Assembly: GCA_964247055.1 (NCBI GenBank)
Contig: OZ176058.1
Coordinates: 4,216,001 to 4,280,000 of the forward strand
DNA from: Paragordius varius
Lineage: Eukaryota; Nematomorpha
DNA: 64,000 nucleotides
Direction: 5' to 3'
The notes under the pieces are model-generated. The model searched no databases, was not told the origin of the DNA, and worked only from the letters and a program-made list of their open reading frames with translations. Position numbers and translations under genes: made by a program. Shown here one piece after another: positions 44,601 to 52,800 of the stretch. Positions within the stretch are counted from its first letter, which is position 1. Every line of letters starts with the position of its first letter.

Positions 44601-47505
44601 TCAACAATCAAATAATTTTTACAACAATCAAAATATGTTGCCCAATAGCTTTTTAGTGTTTCCAACAATGAAACATATATTTTCAACAATCAAATAATTT
44701 TTCAAACAATCAAAATATGTTGCCCAATAGCTTTTTAGTGTTTCCAACAATCAAACATATATTTTCAACAATCAAATAATTTTTCAAACAATCAAAATAT
44801 GTTCCTCAATAGCTTTTTAGTATTTCCAACAATCAAATAATTTTTCCAACAATCAAAATATGTTTTCTTTTAACTTTTTAGTGTTTCCAACAATCAAACA
44901 TATATTTTCAACAATCAAATAATTTTCCAACAATAAATATGTTGCCCAATAGTTTTTCAGTGTTTCCAACAATTAAATAATTTTTTCAACAATCAAATTA
45001 TGTTGTCTTTTATCTTTTTAGTGTTTCCAACAATCAAACATATATTTTCAACAATCAAATAATTTTTCCAACAATCAAAATATGTTGCCCAACAGCTTTT
45101 TAGTCTTTCCAACAATCAAACATATTTTTTTAACAATCAAATAATTTTTCCAACAATCAAAATATGTTTTCTTTTAACTTTTTTGTGTTTCCAACAATGA
45201 AACATATATTTTCAACAATCAAATAATTTTTCAAATAATCAAAATATGTTGCCCAATAGCTTTTTAGTGTTTCCAACAATCAAACATATATTTTCAACAA
45301 TCAAATAATTTTTAAACAATCAAAATATGTTGCCCAATAACTTTTTAGTGTTTCCAACAATCAAACATATATTTTCAACGATCAAATAATTTTTCCAACA
45401 ATCAAAATATGTTGTCTTTTAACTATTTAGTGTTTCCAACAATCAAACATATATTTTCAACAATCAAATAATTTTAACAATCAAAATATGTTTTCTTTTA
45501 ACTTTTTAGTGTTTCCAACAATCAATCATATATTTTTAACAATCAAATAATTTTTCAAACAATCAAAATATGTTGCCAAATAGCTTTTTATTTTTCCAAC
45601 AATCAAACATATATTTTCAACAATCAAATAATTTTTTAAACAATCAAAATTTGCCCAATAGCTTTTTATTGTTTCCAACAATCAAACATATATTTTCAAT
45701 AATCAAATAATTTTTTCGAAAATCAAATTATGTTGTCTTTTAACTTTTTAGTGTTTCCAACAAACAAACATATATTTTCAACAATCAAATAATTTTTTCA
45801 AGAATCAAATTATGTTTTAACTTTTGGTGTTTCCAACAATCAAACATATATTTCCAACAATCATATAATTTTTCCAACTATCATAATATGTTGCCCAATA
45901 GCTTTTTAGTGTTTCCAACAATCAAACATATATTTTCAACAATCATATAATTTTTCCAACAATCAAAATATGTTGCCCAATAGCATTTAAGTGTTTCCAA
46001 CAATCAAACGTATATTTTCACAATCAAATATTTTCCAACAATCATATTATGTTTTTTAACTTTTTAGTTTTCTAACAATCAAACATATATTTTCAACAAT
46101 CAAATAATTTTTCCAACAATCAAAATGTGTTGCCCAATAGCTTTTTAGTGTTTCCAACAATCAAACATACTTTTTCAACAATCAAATAATTTTTTCAAGA
46201 AACAAATTGTGTTGTCTTTTAACTTTTTAGTGTTTCCAACAAACAAACATATATTTTCAACAATCAAATAATTATTTCAAGAAACAAATTGTGTTGTCTT
46301 TTAACTTTTTAGTGTTTCCAACAATCAAACATATATTTCCAACAATCATATAATTTTTCCAACAATCAAAATATGTTGCCCAATAGCATTTAAGTGTTTC
46401 CAACAATCAAACGTATATTTTCACAATCAAATATTTTCCAACAATCATATTATGTTTTTTAACTTTTTAGTGTTTCCAACAATCAAATATATATTTTCAA
46501 CAATCAAATAATTTTTCCAACAATCAAAATATGTTGCCCAATAGCTTTTTATTGTTTCCAACAATCAAACATATATTTTCAACAATCAAATAATTTTTCC
46601 AACAATCAAAATATGTTGCCCAATAGCTTTTTAGTGTTTCCAACAATCAAACATACTTTTTCAACAATCAAATAATTTTTTCAAGAAACAAATTGTGTTG
46701 TCTTTTAACTTTTTAGTGTTTCCAACAAACAAACATATATTTTCAACAATCAAATAATTTTTTCAAGAATCAAATTATGTTTTAACTTTTTAGTGTTACC
46801 AACAATCAAAATATGTTGCCCAATAGCTTTTTAGTGTTTCCAACAATCAAACATATATATTCACAATCAAATATTTTCCAACAATCCTATTATGTTTTTT
46901 AACTTTTTAGTTTTTCCAACAATCAAACATATATTTTTAACAATCAAATAATTTTTCCAAAAATCAAACATATATTTTCAACAACCAACTAATTTTTCCA
47001 ACAATTAATATATGTTGCCCAACAGCTTTTTTTTGTTTCCAACAATCAAACATATATTTTCAACAATAAACTATTTTTCCAACGATCAAAATATGTTTTC
47101 TTTTAACTTTTTAGTGTTTCCAACGATCAAACATATATTTTTAACAATCAAATAATTTTTCCAAAAATCAAACATATATTTTCAACAACCAACTAATTTT
47201 TCCAACAATTAATATATGTTGCCCAACAGCTTTTTTGTGTTTCCAACAATCAAACATATATTTTCAACAATCAAATTATTTTTCCAACAATCACACATAT
47301 ATTTTCAACAATCAAATAATTTTTCCAACAATCAATCAAATATTTTCAACAATCAAATAATTTTTCCAACAATCAAACATATATTTTAACAATCAAATAA
47401 TTTTTATATTTTCCAACCATCTAATTTTTTCAACAATCAAAATATGTTGCCCGATAGCTTTTTAGTTTTTCCAACAATCAAACATATATTTTCAACAATA
47501 TATAA
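41610..47505. repeat. Satellite edge domain with diverged monomers
   Basis: Towards the array end the monomers become more variable. New types appear (CAAGAAACAAATTGTGTTG near 46195, TTGCACAATC near 41840, CATTTAAGTG near 45985), and the ATGATGCCCAATAG double unit of earlier domains is missing beyond about 42 kb. Local duplications of about 1116 bp (near 41721 and 42837) and about 400 bp (near 45985 and 46386) are present. The last recognisable unit ends at about 47505, where the sequence runs into unrelated DNA without a sharp junction repeat. Decay at array edges is expected where unequal exchange no longer homogenises copies. Confidence 0.85.
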
Positions 47506-48009
47506 TTTTGATCATTTAAATCGAGATTTTATTTTAATTTTGATTCTGAAAGTTAGATATCTGGTAAATGTAAACTTTTTTATCCAAAGCTATCATTTAA
47601 ATTCAACCATAACAGTTTTCAAAACAAAAGTTTACGACATAAAAACCCCAAGATAATATTAAAACGAAACAGTGAAAAATTTATATAGCCGTTAATTTAT
47701 CATACCATAGATGATAGCAATTTTAAATAGTGTATATCGAAAAAATATACTACATTCAAAAAAATTATATTAAGTATTAAAAAATTAAACAATTTTTTAT
47801 TTAAAATTAAATGTATCTCCGAAAGTTTTATTTTGATCCTCCATTTAGCTATTTTATGAAAATAACACAAAAATCCAAAATCGAGCGATGAATTTTAATT
47901 TTTTGCTATATTATGAGATCAAAAAATTTCTTCTGAAAAATTGTATAATTTGCTCATTTTAACAATTACACTGCGTCGGTAACCCGAGGGTATAATATAA
48001 TTTGATGAA
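47506..48009. other. Non-satellite AT-rich spacer, no recognised gene
   Basis: This is the first unique DNA after the array. One plus-strand frame stays open from the last satellite unit to 47656 and adds about 50 non-satellite codons, ending TVFKTKVYDIKTPR. I recognise no domain, and its start lies in satellite DNA, so I do not call it a gene. The rest is AT-rich with no motif I can support. Confidence 0.5.
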
Positions 48010-48017
48010 ATATATAT

Positions 48018-48052
<35 letters not shown>

Positions 48053-48053
48053 T
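48010..48053. repeat. (AT)n microsatellite
   Basis: This is about 44 bp of nearly pure AT dinucleotides with one phase break. It directly abuts the tip of a dispersed repeat copy (48055-48280). Confidence 0.95.
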
Positions 48054-48054
48054 T

Positions 48055-48280
48055 GAAAATGTATCAGGATTATCAATGTGCTTTTGGTTTTGGCCCGTAT
48101 GAATGGAATATTTAAGAAAGTTATTAACACTTTTGATCAACAAATGGCATTTGAGCACATCCGAGACTTTAATCCAAAAAATTTTACTAATATCATATAC
48201 TTCATATAAAATGCAAAACAATATTTTCAAAAAAAGTCCCATATTTTTGCTCAGGACCCCCTTCAACCACCTCAGCTATG
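48055..48280 (+). repeat. Dispersed repeat copy A (ATCAGGATTATCA tip)
   Basis: It starts GTATCAGGATTATCAATGTG and continues with TTTTGGTTTTGGCC, the same tip seen at 53617, 56226 (reverse), 56930 (reverse) and 61630. Further shared blocks follow: GAGCACATC, a block ending in AAAACAATATTTTCAAA, and a TCCCATATTTTTGC block matching the GGGCTCC...TTTTTCGCC block of other copies. It is truncated next to the first kinase exon. A minus-strand ORF across it (47919-48266) is read-through of the repeat and the AT microsatellite. Confidence 0.7.
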
Positions 48281-48290
48281 GATAAATTAG

Positions 48291-48478
48291 CGGATCCGTG
48301 GTGGATTATATGGGAACATATGAGTTTGCAAAGTCAAATTCTTGGTAAGGGTAACTTTGACCAGGCACAGAAGGGGATTGTCTTCATTAAAAAACAGGTC
48401 AACGCAAGTTGCAGTCATTGAGACTATGAGAACCACAAAAGCTATTTTATGTCTTACACTAAATGACACTTTAAACGT
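48291..48478 (+). pseudogene. Kinase exon 1 remnant: N-lobe, glycine loop and beta-3
   Basis: The exon follows an AG at 48289-48290. The frame at 48293 reads DPWWIIWEHMSLQSQILGKG and then NFDQAQKGIV, which matches the run-in and glycine-rich loop of receptor kinases (usual form LGxGxFGxVxxG). One base out of frame, from 48405, it continues QVAVIETMRTTKA, the beta-3 strand. The expected VAVK lysine is not seen. The 3' border is unclear. Weak traces of the helix C to beta-4 region (QNNVNMPITYYEAMP) follow near 48550 but are not firm. Confidence 0.8.
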
Positions 48479-48990
48479 CGATATTTTACAACTGAACTTA
48501 TTGACTTATGAGTTTTATTAAATATGCTCTTGCATGCGCCAAAATAATGTAAATATGCCGATAACATATTATGAAGCCATGCCTCGGAAAATTTTTAAAA
48601 CTTGGTGATGGTACTGTTTTAACATTTTAGATTGTTGATTTAATTTACCCTTAGGTAGGCCCAAAAACCTAAATTGAATTAGGTTTTGTCAGTAGTTTCT
48701 TTATACAAAAGAATTTGATTAGAATAAAGCCATGGAAAATAAAACTGAAATATTTTGAACAATTTATAAATTTTAATTATGACAAATTCAAGAATCTCTC
48801 TTTGTTGTAAAAAAGACTTAAAGGCCGAATCAATAAGCCATTTTTAATAGAGGGATTTATCTTAAACTGCTTTATCACTAGTTCCTTTATACAGAATATC
48901 AATGCAAATACTATTTTAGTCAAGAAAAATTATTTTAACGACCAATTCAAATGGATAACCAAAGTATAATCAATCCATATTGTGTTTCAG

Positions 48991-49172
48991 TTTCGTTGTT
49001 TGTACATTGAATCTGCATCTTACGGCGATTTAAAAATATTCCTTAAAAAGCTAAACAAAACCAAACAAAATATGGAAAAGAACAAAGAGAAGTGATATCC
49101 TTTGCCAGTGACGCTTTTGTCAAATTTTCTCTGGATGTCGCAAAGGACATGGATCATTTGGCAAAACACGGG
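48991..49172 (+). pseudogene. Kinase exon 2 remnant: hinge and helix E
   Basis: The acceptor is TTTCAG ending at 48990. The first frame gives FRCLYIESASYGDLKIFLKK, the hinge and helix D of a receptor-type kinase. A stop at 49093 and a shift of frame follow. From 49095 the next frame gives ISFASDAFVKFSLDVAKDMD and then HLAKHG, which is helix E. The exon ends at a complete GGG codon before GTAATT at 49173, phase 0. The segment between the two parts is rich in K, N and E, like a short kinase-insert region. Confidence 0.85.
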
Positions 49173-49327
49173 GTAATTATAAACTATATATAGATTGAAA
49201 AGTACTACTGGGGTTTTCACATAAATTTGGCTTACAGAAAAACGTTTACTTGGTTTAGATTTCTACGAGTTATAAAATAGTTTTTTTCTACAAATTAAGA
49301 AAAGCTATTCATAATTTCCCTATATAG

Positions 49328-49468
49328 ATAATTCCTCGAGATTTAACCGCATTCAATATTTTATAGACGGAAGGTTTTTTTGGGCTAACTACAGTGGCAA
49401 AAATCGCAGATTTCGGATTAGCGAGAGATACGTCAACCGTATATTTAATATATGCCAAGATATCAAAG
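49328..49468 (+). pseudogene. Kinase exon 3 remnant: catalytic loop and activation segment
   Basis: The acceptor ATATAG ends at 49327 and the donor GTAATA begins at 49469; both borders are phase 0. The frame reads IIPRDLTAFNIL, a TAG stop at 49364, then TEGFFGLTTVAKIADFGLAR and DTSTVYLIYAKISK. The usual sequence is HRDLAARNIL...KIADFGLAR. The HRD aspartate, the loop asparagine and the DFG are kept; the histidine and one alanine-arginine pair are changed. Confidence 0.88.
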
Positions 49469-49770
49469 GTAATATATACATTAAAGATATTTATATAATA
49501 AAAGCTCTTTCTGTGTGAGCTACAAGTTGTTATGCCTTTTTAATTGTTTTTACTCCCTTTGGCCAATTTAAATTTATTCACTCTATAATTCAATGACATA
49601 CTCGGAATATGATTTATCTGTTAAAATTTTGCATTCTAATACCAACCAAATATTATAAAATAATTCTTGATTTATATATGATTTTATTGAAAAATTTTAA
49701 TGCGCCGTGTTTTCCAACAACTCCATAAAATTCTTTCCATTAAAAATGAAAATATCGAATTTAAATTTAG

Positions 49771-49976
49771 ACAGGTAAATTACCGATAAAATGGACAGCA
49801 CCAGAATCTTTTGATTAGGTGTTCAAATATAAATCTAATGTATGATTCGGTTTAATGTTTTGGGACAGTGTAACTTTGGGTCAAGATTCTTACCCAGAGA
49901 TATGCCGATTTTTACAACATGTTGAAATTGGGTTATCCTATGAATATAAATCATCACCCTACTGTGACGATGATAT
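49771..49976 (+). pseudogene. Kinase exon 4 remnant: APE motif, helix F to G
   Basis: The acceptor AATTTAG ends at 49770. The frame reads TGKLPIKWTAPESFD, a TAG at 49816, VFKYKSNV, a TGA at 49843 where a tryptophan normally stands, then FGLMFWDSVTLGQDSYPEIC and RFLQHVEIGLSYEYK. This corresponds to PIKWTAPES, SDVWSFGVxLWE and the helix G region of tyrosine kinases. The donor GT at 49977 leaves phase 2, which fits the next exon. Confidence 0.87.
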
Positions 49977-50079
49977 GTAATTTTTTGGTTTATTTCATTA
50001 TCAGTTTACACAAACAATCCCTCCAATGTATTAAAGGATGCATGAATCATATATATTTATATAATTTTATTTGTTATAG

Positions 50080-50203
50080 TTTTCAAGTAAGGCATTGATG
50101 CTGGAAAACTGCGCCCTCAGAACGACCTACATTCGCCCTTTTGAATAAACATTTGAATAAAATGCTAACTCTGAGACACGCTCAAAAATAGATATCTGAA
50201 GAA
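50080..50203 (+). pseudogene. Kinase exon 5 remnant: helix H-I, C-terminal end of domain
   Basis: The acceptor TTATAG ends at 50079, and with the phase-2 end of the previous exon the frame is FQVRH, a TGA stop, then CWKTAPSERPTFALLNKHLN and KMLTLRHAQK. CWxxxPxxRPTFxxL is the diagnostic C-terminal motif of the kinase fold. A TAG at 50189 ends the frame shortly before a GTAAGT donor at 50204, so a further C-tail exon may once have followed. Confidence 0.87.
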
Positions 50204-50267
50204 GTAAGTTGAAAAAATTAAAGCCAATATTTATAAAAGTATAAGTAAAATAAAGGAAACATTTAAT

Positions 50268-50387
50268 TTATATATTCTTGGAGGTTGTATTCGTCTCTTT
50301 TACTGAACCTTTTTATTTTTTAACGTCTTCAATGGCATTTTTTGGGCTATCATTTTCATCGTTTTTTAATCCTTCTTTTCGTCATCT
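50268..50387 (-). pseudogene. Probable PSMD7 charged C-terminal tail remnant
   Basis: Following an AG near 50388, one frame reads RKEGLKNDENDSPKNAIEDV, KK, a stop, then KGSVKETNTTSKNI and a TAA at 50268-50270. PSMD7 proteins end in a lysine/glutamate-rich tail that starts near AEKKEG, so composition and position fit, but low-complexity tails cannot be aligned securely. The end lies only about 65 bp from the converging kinase remnant. Confidence 0.55.
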
Positions 50388-50470
50388 CTAATTATTTAAA
50401 GAAATCATGATTATCCCAAAGGCCATAAAATATTAAGATTTTATAATGATACCTATTAGTGATTTGATTG

Positions 50471-50614
50471 TTAAATCAAGTTATTAAGCGAGCGTATAGA
50501 ACGTATCATAGCAAAAACATCTATAATTAGTAATTCATCGTTTGTTTTCGAAATGATTCGAAATATTCAATATATCTAGTATGTATAACACTTGATGATT
50601 TAAGGCCATTATTC
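50471..50614 (-). pseudogene. PSMD7 exon remnant, C-terminal helical region
   Basis: After AAATTAG at 50615-50621 one frame reads ALNHQVLYILDILNISN, against INHQIIYQLQDVFNLLPD in PSMD7. A second frame gives a YFESF match to the family's EFVKAF. Then TNDELLIIDVFAMIRSIRSL and NNLI match [20 protein letters not shown] and HNLI. The frame changes mean at least one frameshift. A TAA closes the last frame at 50471. Confidence 0.82.
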
Positions 50615-50689
50615 CTAATTTGTGTAGAAAATAAATATATTTTAATATCTGATTAGTTAGTTTACTTTTAAGTATCGCTACCTGTTATA

Positions 50690-50872
50690 AATAAATTTGG
50701 ATTCGATTTTTGAAATAATTTTTAGGCAGTGTTTTAATCATATTTCTTTGTCTAAATTTAGCATATATATATATATATATATATTTATCGCTCATTCCAG
50801 GCATTTTTGCCATTATTTTAAAAAAACAAACTAACCCATTTCAAGAACCTTTGACATTTGGAATAGATGTGG
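50690..50872 (-). repeat. Dispersed repeat copy G, truncated, with internal (AT)n
   Basis: In the plus orientation it reads CATTCCAGGCATTTTTGCC, then ATTTTAAAAAAACAAACTAA and CCCATTTCAAGAAC. This matches the CATCCCAGCATTTTTCTTC, ATTTTAAGAGAACTAGACTA and GCCCCTTTTAGAAGG of the longer copy at 55621-56226. An (AT)n run at 50763-50785 lies inside it. It is cut off just before the fold-back repeat. Confidence 0.55.
50763..50785. repeat. (AT)n microsatellite
   Basis: This is a run of about eleven AT dinucleotides. Confidence 0.9.
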
Positions 50873-50889
50873 TTGCCCATTTGTATTTG

Positions 50890-51842
50890 CTAGCTAGTAA
50901 TTTTATCTCTTCGGGTTTTTTATTATCGACCCAAGTTGCTGCATTAATTTTAGTAGTGACGAGAGCAATGTGGACATTCTTCCCATTATAATTATGTTTT
51001 ATCTTTAAAATAATTAACATATACAGGTGGCCATAAATATTATTCTATTCAATTTATTTTTTTTGCCAAATAAGATGATCATTTGTTTTTAACCGGTTAC
51101 ATCAATAACAAATCTGCTATGATAGCTAAGGCTATTATATCAAATTTAATATAGATTCATTAAGTGCATTGCAAATTATTAGTCGTTAACATATTTTTAC
51201 CTTGTATGCAAACATCTTGACATCAACAATAAAATACTATTCCTCCCAAGCTAATTATGCAGCAAGTGGAATGCTTTGATTGATCATTTTGGCATAAATT
51301 GGAATATCCTTTTTACATAACCACTACTTTTTGCCTGATTCGATTGACAGGAATTAGATTTTTTATTTTATATTTGCGTTTATTTGTGGATGATATTAAA
51401 AAAACTTCGGAGAAATAGTGCTTATTTCGGAGGAATAGTGCTTTTTTTCGAGGAAATAGTGCTTTTTATTGTTGGTGTCAAGATGTGTGTTTTACTAGAT
51501 AAAAATATATTAGCGTAAAAATATTGTTTATAATGTAAATTTTTTCTGTATTAAATATATGTGCTTCTAATTAATAAATTAATGTATTAAAATTCATATG
51601 GCCTGGGCTATCATAGCAGATTTGTTGATATAACCGGTTAAAAACAAATCATCATCTTATTTGGCAAAAAAAATAAATAAAAAATAATAATTTTTATGGC
51701 CAGCTGTATATGTCGATTATTGCAAAGATAAAACATAAATATAATGGAAAGAATGTAAACATGGTTCTCGTCACTACTAAAATTAATGTAGCATCTTGAG
51801 TTGATAATGAAAAACCCGAACAAATAAAATTACTAACTATAA
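50890..51842. repeat. Fold-back element with ~350-400-bp inverted arms
   Basis: The left arm starts TAGCTAGTAATTTTATCTCT and the right arm, read on the minus strand, starts TAGTTAGTAATTTTATTTGT. The arms then share TTAATTTTAGTAGTGACGAG, the block TTTTTTTGCCAAATAAGATG, AACCGGTTA and ATCTGCTATGATAGC. After a diverged patch they share ACATCTTGACA and CAACAATAAAA. Arms are roughly 50890-51252 and 51425-51842, with a loop of about 170 bp. No transposase ORF and no clear target duplication were seen; matching minus-strand reading frames in the arms are short. It lies between PSMD7 exon remnants, so it sits in a former intron or inserted into the gene copy. Confidence 0.8.
51413..51472 (+). repeat. 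Three ~22-bp tandem copies of a GAAATAGTGCTT motif
   Basis: GGAGAAATAGTGCTTATTTC, GGAGGAATAGTGCTTTTTTTC and GAGGAAATAGTGCTTTTTATTG follow one another at the inner edge of the right arm of the fold-back element. The left arm has only a single diverged counterpart (ATACTATTCCTCC on the other strand), so the tandem expansion came after the arms formed. Confidence 0.75.
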
Positions 51843-51903
51843 TCTTTTCTTTCAAGTTTTTTCGACATTTTTGTGTCCCACAAAAAAGTAAAGCAAATAA
51901 TAC

Positions 51904-52127
51904 CTTGAATAACTTGTTATAGGTAAAAACAAACAGTTTTTAACTTTTATTCCAAGCCTTTGAGATCCGGGAATCGGTAGGCAATGCGTTGTGAAAGAGT
52001 GCCAGAATAGATTTCCTTAATATGTCGGAGTAAATGTTCAACGCCCACTTCTTCGGCTTCCACAGCTCTAATCTTGAAAGGAATATGTTGGAAAGTTTTG
52101 CTTGTTGGTGTACCATCCTTTAAAATT
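51904..52127 (-). pseudogene. PSMD7 exon remnant, end of MPN domain and linker
   Basis: From an AG at 52128-52129 the frame reads [40 protein letters not shown] and [16 protein letters not shown]. Human PSMD7 from memory reads [12 protein letters not shown]...[18 protein letters not shown]...GTLSQRI...LKGLNSKL. A TAA at 51947-51949 stands where PSMD7 has serine, and KL with a conserved tyrosine follows. A GTATTA donor lies at 51903. Changes at EIGAEEAEE and the stop show that it is no longer functional. Confidence 0.9.
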
Positions 52128-52178
52128 ACAAAATTTCGTGTGTAATGTAATACTTTAAATTAAATTAATAAAGTTTGA

Positions 52179-52326
52179 TGATGCGGAAAATTTTTATCGC
52201 TTCAGAATTTTTAATTAAGGGTCATTTGCCTTTAAACTTTGGTAATTTTTTGTAAAAAAAACACAATTAATACATAAACGAACGAATATTTTAATAAGAA
52301 TTCTGAAGTGATAAAAATGTTCATCA
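52179..52326. repeat. Short inverted repeat, ~32-bp arms, ~80-bp loop
   Basis: The left arm TGATGCGGAAAATTTTTATC, GCTTCAGAATTTTTA (52179-52213) pairs with the right arm TAAGAATTCTGAAGTGATAA, AAATGTTCATCA (52295-52326) with few mismatches. It lies at one end of dispersed repeat copy B and could be a terminal hairpin of that family. Confidence 0.7.
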
Positions 52327-52800
52327 ATGAATTATAATATATTGTTTATTTTCATAAAAGTTTATATACCATTTCCGTCATGCCTCAAAATAATATAACG
52401 TATGCTGCAAAATTTTTTGTAAATATGCATTGATTAAGAATATATTTGGTTGATACCTAAATTTAGCGTATATTCAAAATTTTTATGGCAAACCGCTATT
52501 TTTGTGGTTATTTTAAGAGGACTACCCCATTTTAGGAGACGAAAAATAAATTGGTACTTTCGGAGCCCGCATCGAATAAATAAAATTTTTTGAAATTATT
52601 TTTTTGCTTTTATTATAGTTTAATTATATTTTTTGGAATAAAACATCTAACTCTCAACAAAAAAATTATTGAAAAAATGTGCTTAAATTATGCCATTTTC
52701 TGATAATGGGGACGATTTAGAGGCACTGTACTAATGTTTTGTCTTTGTGGCAAAATTTTTATCGAAAATTATCGATTTCATTATAAAACCATTGTTTTGG
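52179..52800 (-). repeat. Dispersed repeat copy B, long copy lacking the tip
   Basis: It aligns through its length with the copy at 55621-56226 in the same orientation. Shared points are a GATGC start, ACCATTTCCGTCATGCCTCA against ACCTTTTCCATTATAACTCA, ATTTTAAGAGGACTACCCCA, a GGAGCCCGCATC block, and TGCCATTTTCTGATAATGGG. The end that carries TGATAATCCTGAT in other copies is absent. Confidence 0.7.

Larger units (their letters stand above)
1..47505. repeat. Megasatellite array of an ~82-bp monomer
   Basis: The whole stretch is head-to-tail copies of one unit of about 82 bp. A typical unit reads TTTCCAACAATCAAACATAT, then ATTTTCAACAATCAAATAAT, then TTTTCCAACAATCAAAATAT, then GTTGCCCAATAGCTTTTTAG plus two bases. 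The word CAACAATCAAA recurs about every 20-21 bp in the first three quarters, so the monomer is itself a decayed tandem of a ~20.5-bp motif. Many units lack one sub-repeat and are about 61 bp. At this length the array holds several hundred units (my estimate from length, not a count). No other sequence interrupts it. It starts before base 1 and ends by decay near 47505. Such arrays are typical of centromeric, pericentromeric or other heterochromatin; which one cannot be told here. No gene is supported inside it. Confidence 0.98.
48291..50203 (+). pseudogene. Decayed tyrosine kinase gene (five exon remnants, introns kept)
   Basis: Translated pieces in order match a protein tyrosine kinase domain: glycine loop (LGKGNF), VAV strand, hinge (YIESASYGDLKIFL), helix E (DVAKDMDHLAKHG), catalytic loop (PRDLTAFNIL), KIADFGLARD, LPIKWTAPESF, a SDVWSFG-like segment, and CWKTAPSERPTF. 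Family knowledge: PIKWTAPE and the RDLxxxN loop are tyrosine-specific, and the YGDLK hinge and CW...RPTF end suit receptor kinases of the FGFR/RET/Tie type, but I cannot name the subfamily. The last four exons are bounded by AG and GT, and all three of their junctions join in phase, so this is an unprocessed copy, not a retrocopy. It is dead: in-frame stops in at least four exons, frameshifts near 48404 and 49093, the catalytic HRD histidine is proline, and the third glycine of the loop is aspartate. No extracellular or membrane exons were recognised upstream. Confidence 0.88.
50268..52127 (-). pseudogene. Decayed PSMD7/Rpn8 (26S proteasome lid subunit) gene remnant
   Basis: Three minus-strand blocks match, in order, the later part of PSMD7/Rpn8, the MPN-domain non-catalytic lid subunit that pairs with the deubiquitinase Rpn11. 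The first (51904-52127) holds [21 protein letters not shown] and GTLSQRI. The second (50471-50614) matches the helical INHQIIYQLQDV to [12 protein letters not shown] region. The third (50268-50387) resembles the charged C-terminal tail. The blocks have AG before them, so this looks like an unprocessed gene copy. The stretch between the first two is occupied by a fold-back repeat (50890-51842) and part of a dispersed repeat. In-frame stops and lost conserved residues mark it as dead. The N-terminal MPN half was not found; the dispersed repeat at 52179 begins just upstream. A working copy must exist elsewhere, since the proteasome lid is essential. Confidence 0.85.

Noticed and set aside
1-47505. 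Recurrent 60-77-residue ORFs inside the array (for example at 4218-4421, 23886-24110 and 30954-31187)
   Set aside because: They are read-through of the satellite monomer, repeat with it, and occur on both strands wherever a variant happens to remove a stop. There is no coding signal beyond that.
1-47505. CRISPR-like array of short regular repeats
   Set aside because: There are no unique spacers; every position in the unit is repeated, and the surroundings are eukaryotic.
1-47505. CENP-B box or telomere repeat inside the satellite
   Set aside because: The CENP-B box needs CpG-containing motifs, which are nearly absent, and no TTAGG or TTAGGG runs were seen. A centromere role is therefore possible but not shown.
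47919-48266. 115-residue minus-strand ORF
   Set aside because: Its middle is the AT microsatellite (alternating I and Y residues) and the rest lies in a dispersed repeat copy.
49364-50098. Reassigned stop codons (a variant genetic code) to explain stops in the kinase frame
   Set aside because: Both TAG and TGA occur, at positions normally held by different residues, and frameshifts and a lost HRD histidine are present as well. Decay explains all of it.
51638-51823. Minus-strand frame in the fold-back arm with a SSDE word, like a mariner-type transposase
   Set aside because: Only one short word fits, the frame is broken in the other arm, and neither a catalytic triad nor TA-flanked mariner ends are visible.
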